NCBI RefSeq assembly: GCF_023156585.1
Contig: NZ_JALNMI010000002.1
Span: 593,936-657,935, forward strand
Length of the DNA stretch: 64,000 nucleotides
Reading direction: 5' to 3'
From: Subsaxibacter sp. CAU 1640
GTDB taxonomy: Bacteria; Bacteroidota; Bacteroidia; Flavobacteriales; Flavobacteriaceae
Part shown: positions 43,875 through 51,173 of the stretch, one piece after another
Layout of the letters: every line of letters begins with the position of its first letter
Numbering within the stretch: position 1 is the first letter of the stretch
The notes under the pieces: generated by a model
Databases searched by the model: none
What the model saw: the letters and a program-made list of their open reading frames with translations, nothing else
What the model was told of the DNA's origin: nothing
Program-made: the position numbers and the translations under genes

Positions 43875-44558
43875 TTATTTTGCTTTATTTCTTGCCAATA
43901 CTTCATCAATCATACCGTATTCCAATGCTCTATCGGCTTTCATCCAATAGTCGCGATCACTGTCTTCATACACTTTTTCGTATGGTTGACCTGTATGCTT
44001 ACTGATGATATTATATAACTCTTCTTTCAAAGCAATTATTTCACGAGCGGTAATTTCAATGTCACTTGCCTGACCTTGAGCACCACCTAATGGTTGATGA
44101 ATCATCACACGAGAATGTGTCAATCCGCTGCGTTTTCCTTTTTCACCAGCGCACAACAACACGGCTCCCATAGAAGCTGCCATACCTGTACAAATGGTGG
44201 CAACATCTGGTTTGATCAATTGCATTGTATCATAGATACCTAAACCTGCATAAACACTTCCACCTGGTGAGTTGATATATATTTGAATGTCTTTAGAAGC
44301 ATCTGTACTTTCCAAAAACAACAATTGTGCTTGTACGATATTTGCAACTTGGTCATTGATGCCTGTTCCTAAAAAGATAATGCGGTCCATCATCAAACGT
44401 GAGAAGACGTCCATTGCTACGGCATTCATATGACGCTCTTCAATAATATTTGGGGTAAGACCTACAGGATACATACTATTGATAATCTGATTATAATAAG
44501 TACTGCTGATACCTTGGTCTTTTATTGCGAATTTTTCAAATTCTTTTCCGTAATCCAT
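43875..44558 (-). CDS. clpP: ATP-dependent Clp protease proteolytic subunit
   Basis: 227 residues. Serine protease of the ClpP family: catalytic Ser129 (GMAASMG), His154 (RVMIHQPLG) and the downstream Asp. The [16 protein letters not shown] oxyanion-loop region is intact. It forms the tetradecameric chamber that degrades ClpX-delivered substrates. The N-terminus is somewhat long (start [16 protein letters not shown]), with a likely processed propeptide before the core. It is downstream of tig after a terminator, so it may have its own promoter. Confidence 0.96.
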   Translation of the reverse strand: MDYGKEFEKFAIKDQGISSTYYNQIINSMYPVGLTPNIIEERHMNAVAMDVFSRLMMDRIIFLGTGINDQVANIVQAQLLFLESTDASKDIQIYINSPGGSVYAGLGIYDTMQLIKPDVATICTGMAASMGAVLLCAGEKGKRSGLTHSRVMIHQPLGGAQGQASDIEITAREIIALKEELYNIISKHTGQPYEKVYEDSDRDYWMKADRALEYGMIDEVLARNKAK

Positions 44559-44586
44559 AGATTTTTTTCTTTCAATTTAAGGGTTC

Positions 44587-44619
44587 AAAAAAAGCGTAAA
44601 ACCATACAGTTTTACGCTC
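44587..44619 (-). terminator. Rho-independent terminator of tig
   Basis: On the minus strand, GCGTAAAAC, a 6-nt loop, GTTTTACGC, then seven T residues. It lies between tig and clpP. Confidence 0.85.
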
Positions 44620-44646
44620 TAAATATAAGGATTTAATTTGTAACAA

Positions 44647-45969
44647 TTAACTGTAGAATTCTTTTACGAAATCGTCATAAGTCATCTCTTTAACCTTCAC
44701 ATTTACTTCTTTTTTGTAAAGATTCAATAGTTTTTGACTCATTAATTGTTCTGACAAACGTTTTACTTCGTCTTTGTTTGACAAGATACGAGCTGCAATG
44801 GTTTCCAATTCTTCATCTGTAGGGTTCATTTGACCAAATTGAGCCATTTGACTTTTAATCATATCTTTTGCAAATGATTTCAAATCTTCAAACGTCACTT
44901 GCAATTTGTGTTCTTCAATCAATTTACCTTCTATCAACTGGTAACGCATACTTTTTTCAGACTTTTCGTATTCTTCTTTAGCCTGATCAGCATCCATTAC
45001 TTCTTCACCTGCAGTTTGCATCCAACGTTGTAAGAAAGAAGCTGGCAAATCAAATTTTGTATTGTCAACCAAATATTCAGTGACATCGTTCAAAAACTTT
45101 TGGTCACCTTGCTGTGCAAATTGTTTTTCAGAATCGGTCTTGATTTTTTCTTTCAATTCGGTCACTGAAGTCACATTGCCTTTCCCAAACAACTTATCAA
45201 ACAATTCTTGGTCTAAATCAGCCAATTCTCTTGTGTTGATTTCGTTGATGGTGAAATTCACTTCAATATCCAAGCCGTGTGCATCGTCGTGAGACACTTT
45301 CAAGAAATGCATCAAATCGTGATCGTCTTCAAAAAGACCTTTGGTTTTCAACGTCACTACATCGCCAACTTTTGCATCTATAAATTGCTTTTCGGTTGCT
45401 TTCCCTTTGAATTTATCCAAAGTGAAGGTTGCTTTGTTATTGATGCCCTTTTCTTCATTTTCAAAAACTCCTGTGATTTCAGAATCTTTGGTAACGGTAT
45501 CTTGAGAAATCAACTTACCATATTGCTTTTGAATGTGCTCAACTTGATTGTTAATCATTTTTTCATCAGCAACTATGTGATATTGGGTAATTGGCTTTTT
45601 GGTTTTTAACTCAACTTCAAATTCCGGAGCCAAGCCCAATTCGAACTCAAAAGTAAACGAATCAGCATCCCAATCAAGATTATCTTGCGCTTTTGGAAGC
45701 GGATTGCCCAAAACGTCCAATTTCTCTTCAGTAAGATATTTGTTCAATGCGTCTTGCAACAATTTATTGACCTCATCCACCAATACAGCTTTTCCGTATT
45801 GCTTTTTAACCATTGTCATCGGCACGTGTCCTTTTCTAAAACCAGGAATATTTGCCGACTTGCGGTAATCTGAAAGGACTTTTTCTACTTTATCGCTATA
45901 ATCTTCTTTAGCGATATCCACTTTCACAACTGCATTTAATGCATCAATGTTTTCTCTTGTAATGTTCAT
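44647..45969 (-). CDS. tig: Trigger factor
   Basis: 440 residues from the ATG complement at 45967-45969 (MNITRENIDALNAVVKVDI); an upstream in-frame start at 46005 overlaps the promoter and is rejected. The N-terminal ribosome-binding domain has FRKGHVPMTMVKKQYG (G-F-R-x-G signature near residue 45). The central PPIase-like domain is diverged, and the C-terminal chaperone domain follows. It binds nascent chains at the ribosome exit tunnel. It has a consensus promoter, and a terminator separates it from clpP. Confidence 0.94.
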   Translation of the reverse strand: MNITRENIDALNAVVKVDIAKEDYSDKVEKVLSDYRKSANIPGFRKGHVPMTMVKKQYGKAVLVDEVNKLLQDALNKYLTEEKLDVLGNPLPKAQDNLDWDADSFTFEFELGLAPEFEVELKTKKPITQYHIVADEKMINNQVEHIQKQYGKLISQDTVTKDSEITGVFENEEKGINNKATFTLDKFKGKATEKQFIDAKVGDVVTLKTKGLFEDDHDLMHFLKVSHDDAHGLDIEVNFTINEINTRELADLDQELFDKLFGKGNVTSVTELKEKIKTDSEKQFAQQGDQKFLNDVTEYLVDNTKFDLPASFLQRWMQTAGEEVMDADQAKEEYEKSEKSMRYQLIEGKLIEEHKLQVTFEDLKSFAKDMIKSQMAQFGQMNPTDEELETIAARILSNKDEVKRLSEQLMSQKLLNLYKKEVNVKVKEMTYDDFVKEFYS

Positions 45970-45994
45970 TTTTATTCTATAAAAAATTGGGATG

Positions 45995-46024
45995 CAAAAG
46001 TACATATTTTTCGTATCCCATCAA
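45995..46024 (-). promoter_or_regulatory. Consensus Bacteroidota promoter of tig
   Basis: On the minus strand, TTG (complement 46022-46024), a 19-bp spacer and TACTTTTG (complement 45995-46002). A perfect match in both boxes and spacing, 26 bp before the tig ATG. Confidence 0.8.
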
Positions 46025-46048
46025 AGTTTTAACGTTTTGTGTTTCAGT

Positions 46049-46396
46049 CTATTTTTTGTCCTCTTTTAAGATTGAAAACAAAATGGACTGAAGCAGTGAC
46101 AATAACAAACTGAAAAGCACTGCTATCCAAAAACTGCTTACTGCAAAACTATCGAGCAATTCACTCGCCAATAAAATAATCAAAGCATTGATTACCAACA
46201 GGAACAAACCTAATGTTACAATTGTAATTGGCAAGGTCAAAATGACCAAAATCGGTTTTAAGATTGCATTTAACAATCCCAGTACGACAGCCACAATGAT
46301 GGCACCAGTAAAACCTGCGACATCGACGCCTGGAAGTACTTTTGCCAGAATGACAACTGCCACTGCTGTCAATAATATTCTGATAATTAGATTCAT
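46049..46396 (-). CDS. Phage-holin-like family membrane protein (PF04020 type)
   Basis: 115 residues with four hydrophobic helices nearly end to end (IIRILLTAVAVVILAKVLPGV, then GAIIVAVVLGLLNAILKPILVIL and so on) and a short charged tail (KEDKK). The family carries a holin-like name but is a chromosomal inner-membrane protein widespread in bacteria, not evidence of a prophage. Function unknown. It lies between tig and an alpha/beta hydrolase on the same strand. Confidence 0.85.
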   Translation of the reverse strand: MNLIIRILLTAVAVVILAKVLPGVDVAGFTGAIIVAVVLGLLNAILKPILVILTLPITIVTLGLFLLVINALIILLASELLDSFAVSSFWIAVLFSLLLSLLQSILFSILKEDKK

Positions 46397-46430
46397 ATAA
46401 TTTCTGTTAGTTAATCATTTAAATATAAGA

Positions 46431-47198
46431 TTAATCTTTTATAAATCCATTCACAGCCTCAAAAAACTCTGTGGGATTTTCGGCGTGAAGCCAATGTCCA
46501 GCATTGGAAATGGTTTCTATTTTAGCCTGTGGGAAATGTGTTTTGATAATAGCTTCGTCTTGTAACGATATATATTCTGAACGGTCGCCACGTAAAAACA
46601 AGGTGTCCTTTTCAAATTTTGAATGCATCGGAAGTGCTTCACCAACTTCACTGACGTTTTCCGTTAAAGCTTCTAGATTGAGTCTTAATCCCAACTTTTC
46701 CTTGGTTTCCCAATAAAGATTTTTCAAAAGAAATTGTCGTGTTCCAAAATCTGTGATGTAATTTTTCAAGACATCATCCGCTTCTCCTCTACTTTTTAAT
46801 GCATCAAAATCGAGCGAAGCCAATCCTTTTAGAATCGTTTCGTGATGTATAGGATAAAATCTTGGAGAAATGTCTGCGACTATCAATTTTTGTACACTAT
46901 CTGGATGTTCCACTGCAAATAGCATTGCTGTTTTCCCACCCATAGAATGTCCCAATAAAATTATATCTTCAAGCTGATGCGTTTCTACATAATTTTTTAA
47001 ATCTTCCACCATTACATCATAGTTGAACTCATCACTATGAAAACTTCGTCCGTGATTTCGCTGGTCAATCAAATGAACCTCACAACCCATTTCACTGAAT
47101 TTTGTGCCCAAAGTTTTCCAATTGTCGCTCATTCCCAAAAAGCCGTGGAGAAATACAAATGGTTTACCTTTTCCTAAAATATTTGAATACAAAGTCAT
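46431..47198 (-). CDS. Alpha/beta hydrolase (YbfF-like esterase)
   Basis: 255 residues, cytoplasmic. Oxyanion HG motif (FLHGFLG, 17-23), nucleophile elbow GHSMGG with Ser85, and a late His in NAGHWLHAENP near residue 233. It resembles the YbfF group of acyl esterases; the substrate cannot be told. The start codon is clear (MTLYSNILGKGKPFVFLHG). It stands 34 bp upstream of the holin-like gene and 92 bp downstream of pdxJ, the latter gap carrying a heptamer tract. Confidence 0.9.
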   Translation of the reverse strand: MTLYSNILGKGKPFVFLHGFLGMSDNWKTLGTKFSEMGCEVHLIDQRNHGRSFHSDEFNYDVMVEDLKNYVETHQLEDIILLGHSMGGKTAMLFAVEHPDSVQKLIVADISPRFYPIHHETILKGLASLDFDALKSRGEADDVLKNYITDFGTRQFLLKNLYWETKEKLGLRLNLEALTENVSEVGEALPMHSKFEKDTLFLRGDRSEYISLQDEAIIKTHFPQAKIETISNAGHWLHAENPTEFFEAVNGFIKD

Positions 47199-47260
47199 TT
47201 TGATCTATGATATGTGATTTAAAATTACAGTAGATAAAATTTCAATTTTAATAAATGGAA

Positions 47261-47290
47261 ACTGAATACTGCTACTGATAACTGAATACT
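47261..47290 (+). repeat. Degenerate heptamer tract (consensus ACTGAAT)
   Basis: ACTGAAT, a 6-nt ACTGCT, ACTGATA and ACTGAAT in succession, then ACT, running to the pdxJ stop codon. One unit is a hexamer. Confidence 0.55.
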
Positions 47291-48003
47291 TATTTAAGTC
47301 GATGAAGATACATATTAATGACATTTTCGATGCCAAAATAAAGACTTTCAGATATCAGCGCGTGCCCAATGGAAACTTCCAATAAATCTGGCACATTATT
47401 TTTGAAGAATTGAATATTATCCAAAGACAAATCGTGCCCAGCATTGATACCTAGTCCAAGAGAGCTCGCCAATACAGCACATTCTGAATAAGGTTTAACA
47501 CCCATTTCATTGCCCAAACCATACTGATGCGCAAAAGATTCGGTGTAAAGTTCGATCCTATCGGTTCCGGTAGCCTTTGCACCTTCAATTTGCTTCATCA
47601 CTGGATCCACAAAAATCGATGTTCTGATACCATTCGACTTAAATTCCTTGATAACATCCTTAAGAAAATCCTTATGTTTTATGGTATCCCAGCCTGCATT
47701 TGACGTCAAAACATCTTCCGCATCTGGCACCAAAGTGACTTGGGTTGGTTTCACTTCAATCACCATATCTATAAATTGCTTTATAGGATTTCCTTCAATA
47801 TTATATTCAGTAGTAACAATTGGTTTCAAATCATAAACATCTTGATAACGAATGTGTCGCTCATCTGGCCTTGGATGAATGGTAATACCTTGGGCACCAA
47901 AAACCTGAACGTCTTTGGCAAATTGGACCAAATTTGGAACATCGCCTCCTCTTGCATTACGCAGGGTTGCAATCTTGTTGATATTTACACTTAATTTTGT
48001 CAT
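47290..48003 (-). CDS. pdxJ: Pyridoxine 5'-phosphate synthase
   Basis: 237 residues, normal for PdxJ. LSVNINKIATLRNARGG (active-site loop near residues 4-20), GITIHPRPDERHIR (35-48), VTLVPDAEDVLTSNAGWD, and the C-terminal SIGHALISESLYFG. It condenses 1-deoxyxylulose 5-phosphate with 3-amino-2-oxopropyl phosphate in the deoxyxylulose-dependent vitamin B6 pathway. It is divergent from the CBS gene; TATTTTTG boxes occur on both strands of the 89-bp gap (minus strand at 48024-48031, plus strand at 48057-48064), consistent with two outward promoters. Confidence 0.96.
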   Translation of the reverse strand: MTKLSVNINKIATLRNARGGDVPNLVQFAKDVQVFGAQGITIHPRPDERHIRYQDVYDLKPIVTTEYNIEGNPIKQFIDMVIEVKPTQVTLVPDAEDVLTSNAGWDTIKHKDFLKDVIKEFKSNGIRTSIFVDPVMKQIEGAKATGTDRIELYTESFAHQYGLGNEMGVKPYSECAVLASSLGLGINAGHDLSLDNIQFFKNNVPDLLEVSIGHALISESLYFGIENVINMYLHRLK

Positions 48004-48092
48004 TCTTCTTTACTTTGAGACAGCAAAAATACGAAGTAGAACACGCTTTTTATGGTTATTTTTGATTAATTTGCGATAGATATACATTCGGT

Positions 48093-48749
48093 ATGACATT
48101 ACAAGAATTCATTATAAACGATATCAAACCATTAAATATCAACGATAAGGTGAGCGACCTAAAAATGATGTTTAATGAACTTACTTATTCGCACGTTCCT
48201 ATAGAAAACGAAGGTGTTTATTTGGGATGCATATCAGAAAATGATGCTTATTGTTTTGAAGGCGACAAAACGATTGTGGACTGCAACTATGCTTTAGAAG
48301 GCTTTTTTGTGAGAGACACTACCACTTGGTTGGATATTTTAGAAGAATTTGCACAAAACTCTTGCAATATTATGCCAGTATTGAATGAGCAAAACAAATA
48401 TCTTGGTTATTACGAGCTTAACGATATTATCGGTCTTTTTAATGAAACACCATTTTTTGCAGAGCCAGGCGGGATTTTAATAATTGAAAAAGGTGTTACA
48501 GATTATTCCTTTAGTGAAATAAGCCAAATTGTTGAATCAAACGATGCCAAGATATTGGGTGCTTTTATTTCAAAAATGGATAGCGACTTGGTTCAAATTA
48601 CCTTAAAGATTGGGAACTCTGGGTTAAATGATGTCATCCAAACTTTCAGACGGTATAGTTACAATATTGTATCTGGACATGAGGAGGACAGCTACATTGA
48701 GAGTCTCAAGGAACGTTCAGAATATTTAAAAAAATATCTTGATATTTAA
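48093..48749 (+). CDS. CBS-domain protein with C-terminal ACT-like domain
   Basis: 218 residues. Two CBS motifs (about 1-60 and 70-120; INDKVSDLKMMFNELTYSHVPIE and WLDILEEFAQNSCNIMPVLNEQN) form a Bateman module that usually binds adenine nucleotides. An ACT-like beta-alpha region follows (about 125-200). It is cytoplasmic and likely a ligand sensor. It directly precedes nadK (3-bp gap), as seen in many Flavobacteriaceae, which suggests a link to nucleotide or NAD(P) status; that link is inference. Confidence 0.87.
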   Translation: MTLQEFIINDIKPLNINDKVSDLKMMFNELTYSHVPIENEGVYLGCISENDAYCFEGDKTIVDCNYALEGFFVRDTTTWLDILEEFAQNSCNIMPVLNEQNKYLGYYELNDIIGLFNETPFFAEPGGILIIEKGVTDYSFSEISQIVESNDAKILGAFISKMDSDLVQITLKIGNSGLNDVIQTFRRYSYNIVSGHEEDSYIESLKERSEYLKKYLDI

Positions 48750-48752
48750 GAT

Positions 48753-49637
48753 ATGAAGATAGCAATCTACGGACAGCATTATCAAGGCAATGCACACCCA
48801 AGCATCAAGACGTTGTTGGATTTTTTGATGAAAAACAAACTAGAAGTTCATGTTGAAAAAGATTTTTATGAACTTCTGCAAAGAGAAGACAAAGGCATTC
48901 AAAAATATGATTGCTTCAAAACCTTTCAAAAACTGGATGCTTCTTTTGAATTACTTATAAGTATAGGAGGCGATGGAACAATATTGAGAGCCATCACATA
49001 TGTTAGAGATATGGGAATTCCTATTGTCGGTATCAATACTGGCCGATTAGGTTTCTTGGCCACTATCCAAACCAATCAAATAGAAAAAGCCATCAGCAGC
49101 ATCCTCGAAAAACGCTATAAAATTTCTGAACGCACGTTATTGAGTATTAAAACGCTGCCTGAAAATAAAGAAATTCTACATACTAATTTTGCTTTAAACG
49201 AAATTGCGGTAAGTAGAAAAAATACGACTTCCATGATAACTGTGGCAACACATCTGAACAATGAGTATTTGACCTCATATTGGGCTGATGGATTGATAGT
49301 ATCAACACCGACTGGCTCTACAGGCTATTCTTTAAGCTGTGGTGGTCCAGTTATTTCCCCAGACGCCAATAACTTTGCCCTCACACCTATTGCGCCACAT
49401 AATTTGAGTGCACGACCTCTAGTTATTCCCGACGGAACCGAAATAAGTTTAAAGGTAGATGGTAGGGAAGATGATTATCTGATTTCCTTGGATTCTCGTA
49501 TAGCCACATTACCAAATTCAACAATTGTTACCATCAAAAAAGCTGATTTCAAAATCAAGATGGTGGAACTTTTGGATGAGAGCTTTATCGACACACTTCG
49601 AAAAAAATTGCTTTGGGGCGAAGACAAGCGCAATTAA
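48753..49637 (+). CDS. nadK: NAD kinase
   Basis: 294 residues. The signature GGDGT at 72-76 (Asp74 catalytic), then GINTGRLGFLA, the NEIAVSR segment, and the STPTGSTGYSLSCGGPVISPD motif. It phosphorylates NAD to NADP. It is coupled to the CBS protein gene (3-bp gap). The following DUF6089 gene has its own promoter, so the operon may be broken here. Confidence 0.96.
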   Translation: MKIAIYGQHYQGNAHPSIKTLLDFLMKNKLEVHVEKDFYELLQREDKGIQKYDCFKTFQKLDASFELLISIGGDGTILRAITYVRDMGIPIVGINTGRLGFLATIQTNQIEKAISSILEKRYKISERTLLSIKTLPENKEILHTNFALNEIAVSRKNTTSMITVATHLNNEYLTSYWADGLIVSTPTGSTGYSLSCGGPVISPDANNFALTPIAPHNLSARPLVIPDGTEISLKVDGREDDYLISLDSRIATLPNSTIVTIKKADFKIKMVELLDESFIDTLRKKLLWGEDKRN

Positions 49638-49687
49638 ACAATAAAACTTTGCAAATACTGTTTATCTGTAATACTATTCCATTCAAA

Positions 49688-49719
49688 TTGTTATAGGCTA
49701 ATCATAATTGTTATATTTG
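49688..49719 (+). promoter_or_regulatory. Promoter of the DUF6089-uppS-bamA operon
   Basis: TTG at 49688-49690 and a perfect TATATTTG box at 49712-49719, with a 21-bp spacer, 18 bp before the ATG. Confidence 0.6.
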
Positions 49720-49736
49720 CAAACTTTTAAAATTAT

Positions 49737-50426
49737 ATGAGGTATTTAATCTTAATTTTATTGAGTGTCTGTTTCGTTCAAACATCACAATCTCAAATCT
49801 ATGAGGTTGGTTTCTTTTTGGGAAGCAGTAATTTTATAGGAGATGTGGGCTCCACAAAATACATTGCTCCTAACAGTCCTACTTTTGGAGGTGTATTCAA
49901 ATGGAATCGCAGCCCAAGACATTCATATAGAGTTACAGCCATTTTTTCGAAATTAAAAGGTGTTGATGCCAAGTCTGACGATCCAAGACGAATACAACGT
50001 GGCTACGAATTTGAAAATAATATTTTCGAGGTGTCAGCAGGTATGGAATTCACATTTTTGGATTGGGATTTGCATCAAGAAGAACCTAAATCTACACCTT
50101 ATTTATACACTGGTGTGAGTGTAGCAAATCATGATAATTTCTTTTTTGACAACAATGGTGTAGTGACATCAGAAGGCACTAGCAGTTGGGCATACGGAAT
50201 CCCGATGGTTTTAGGCTTTAAAACAACTACTGCTGACAATCTGATATTAGCTGTGGAAGTTGGCGCTAGATACACTTTTACTGATGAAATAGACGGAAGC
50301 GTGCCAGATGCCGACTTTAGAAGTCAATACAGTTTTGGCAATACAAATAGTAACGATTGGTATGTATTTACAGGGATAACCTTAACCTATACGTTCGGCC
50401 AAAGACCTTGTTATTGTAATTATTGA
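49737..50426 (+). CDS. DUF6089-type outer-membrane beta-barrel protein
   Basis: 229 residues with a signal peptide (MRYLILILLSVCFVQTSQS). The rest is a small beta-barrel: alternating aromatic strands (YEVGFFLGSSNFIGDVGS, then WYVFTGITLTYTFGQRPC) with turns. These proteins occur just upstream of uppS and bamA in Bacteroidota and are presumed outer-membrane proteins of unknown role. Its stop is 6 bp before the GTG start of uppS. Confidence 0.85.
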   Translation: MRYLILILLSVCFVQTSQSQIYEVGFFLGSSNFIGDVGSTKYIAPNSPTFGGVFKWNRSPRHSYRVTAIFSKLKGVDAKSDDPRRIQRGYEFENNIFEVSAGMEFTFLDWDLHQEEPKSTPYLYTGVSVANHDNFFFDNNGVVTSEGTSSWAYGIPMVLGFKTTTADNLILAVEVGARYTFTDEIDGSVPDADFRSQYSFGNTNSNDWYVFTGITLTYTFGQRPCYCNY

Positions 50427-50432
50427 TAAAGA

Positions 50433-51173
50433 GTGGAACAAACACAAGACATAGACAAAAACAAACTCCCTAAACATGTTGCCATTATAATGGATGGTAA
50501 TGGCCGCTGGGCAAAACAAAAAGGTTTGTTGCGGGTCGTAGGGCACGAAAATGGCACAAAATCGGTAAGAGAAGTAGTTGAAGCCAGCGCTGAACTAGGT
50601 ATTAAAAACCTAACCTTGTATGCCTTTTCCACAGAAAATTGGAACAGACCAAAAATTGAAGTTCAAAAACTCATGAAACTTCTGGTCAAATCCTTAAAAA
50701 AGGAAATTAAGACTCTTCAGGATAACAACATTAAACTTTCAGCTATTGGAAATCTTAATGATTTGCCAAAAAACGCGCACAGTGAGCTTCTGGAAGTCAT
50801 CGATAAAACCAAAGAAAATAATGCCATGACTTTGACTTTGGCATTAAGCTATGGCTCTAGGGAAGAATTAATTAATGTTGTGAAAGAATTAAGTAATAAA
50901 GTTAAAAATAATATAATTTCTTCCGATTCTATTGACGAATCCATTATTAATAAGCATCTTTACACGCAAAATTTACCAGACGTAGATTTGCTGATAAGAA
51001 CCAGTGGAGAGCAGCGAATCAGCAATTTTTTATTGTGGCAAATAGCATATGCCGAATTGTATTTCACGCCTATTTTATGGCCAGATTTCAGGAAGGCAGA
51101 TCTGTATGATGCTTTGATAGCATATCAAAATAGAGAACGACGATTTGGAAAAACTAGTGAACAACTTAGCTAA
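50433..51173 (+). CDS. uppS: Isoprenyl transferase (undecaprenyl diphosphate synthase)
   Basis: 246 residues starting at a GTG, supported by MEQTQDIDKNKLPKHVAIIM leading straight into the catalytic MDGNGRWA (Asp21). The conserved SGEQRISNFLLWQ and ELYFTPILWPDF segments follow. It makes the C55 carrier lipid for peptidoglycan and surface glycan export by cis-condensation of IPP. It is 6 bp after the DUF6089 stop, with an AAAGAG just before the GTG. Its 3' end overlaps possible bamA starts. Coupling within the operon is likely. Confidence 0.95.
   Translation: MEQTQDIDKNKLPKHVAIIMDGNGRWAKQKGLLRVVGHENGTKSVREVVEASAELGIKNLTLYAFSTENWNRPKIEVQKLMKLLVKSLKKEIKTLQDNNIKLSAIGNLNDLPKNAHSELLEVIDKTKENNAMTLTLALSYGSREELINVVKELSNKVKNNIISSDSIDESIINKHLYTQNLPDVDLLIRTSGEQRISNFLLWQIAYAELYFTPILWPDFRKADLYDALIAYQNRERRFGKTSEQLS

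Noticed and set aside
46049..46396. Holin-like gene as a sign of a prophage
   Set aside because: The family is a common chromosomal membrane protein; neighbours are tig and pdxJ, with no phage genes.
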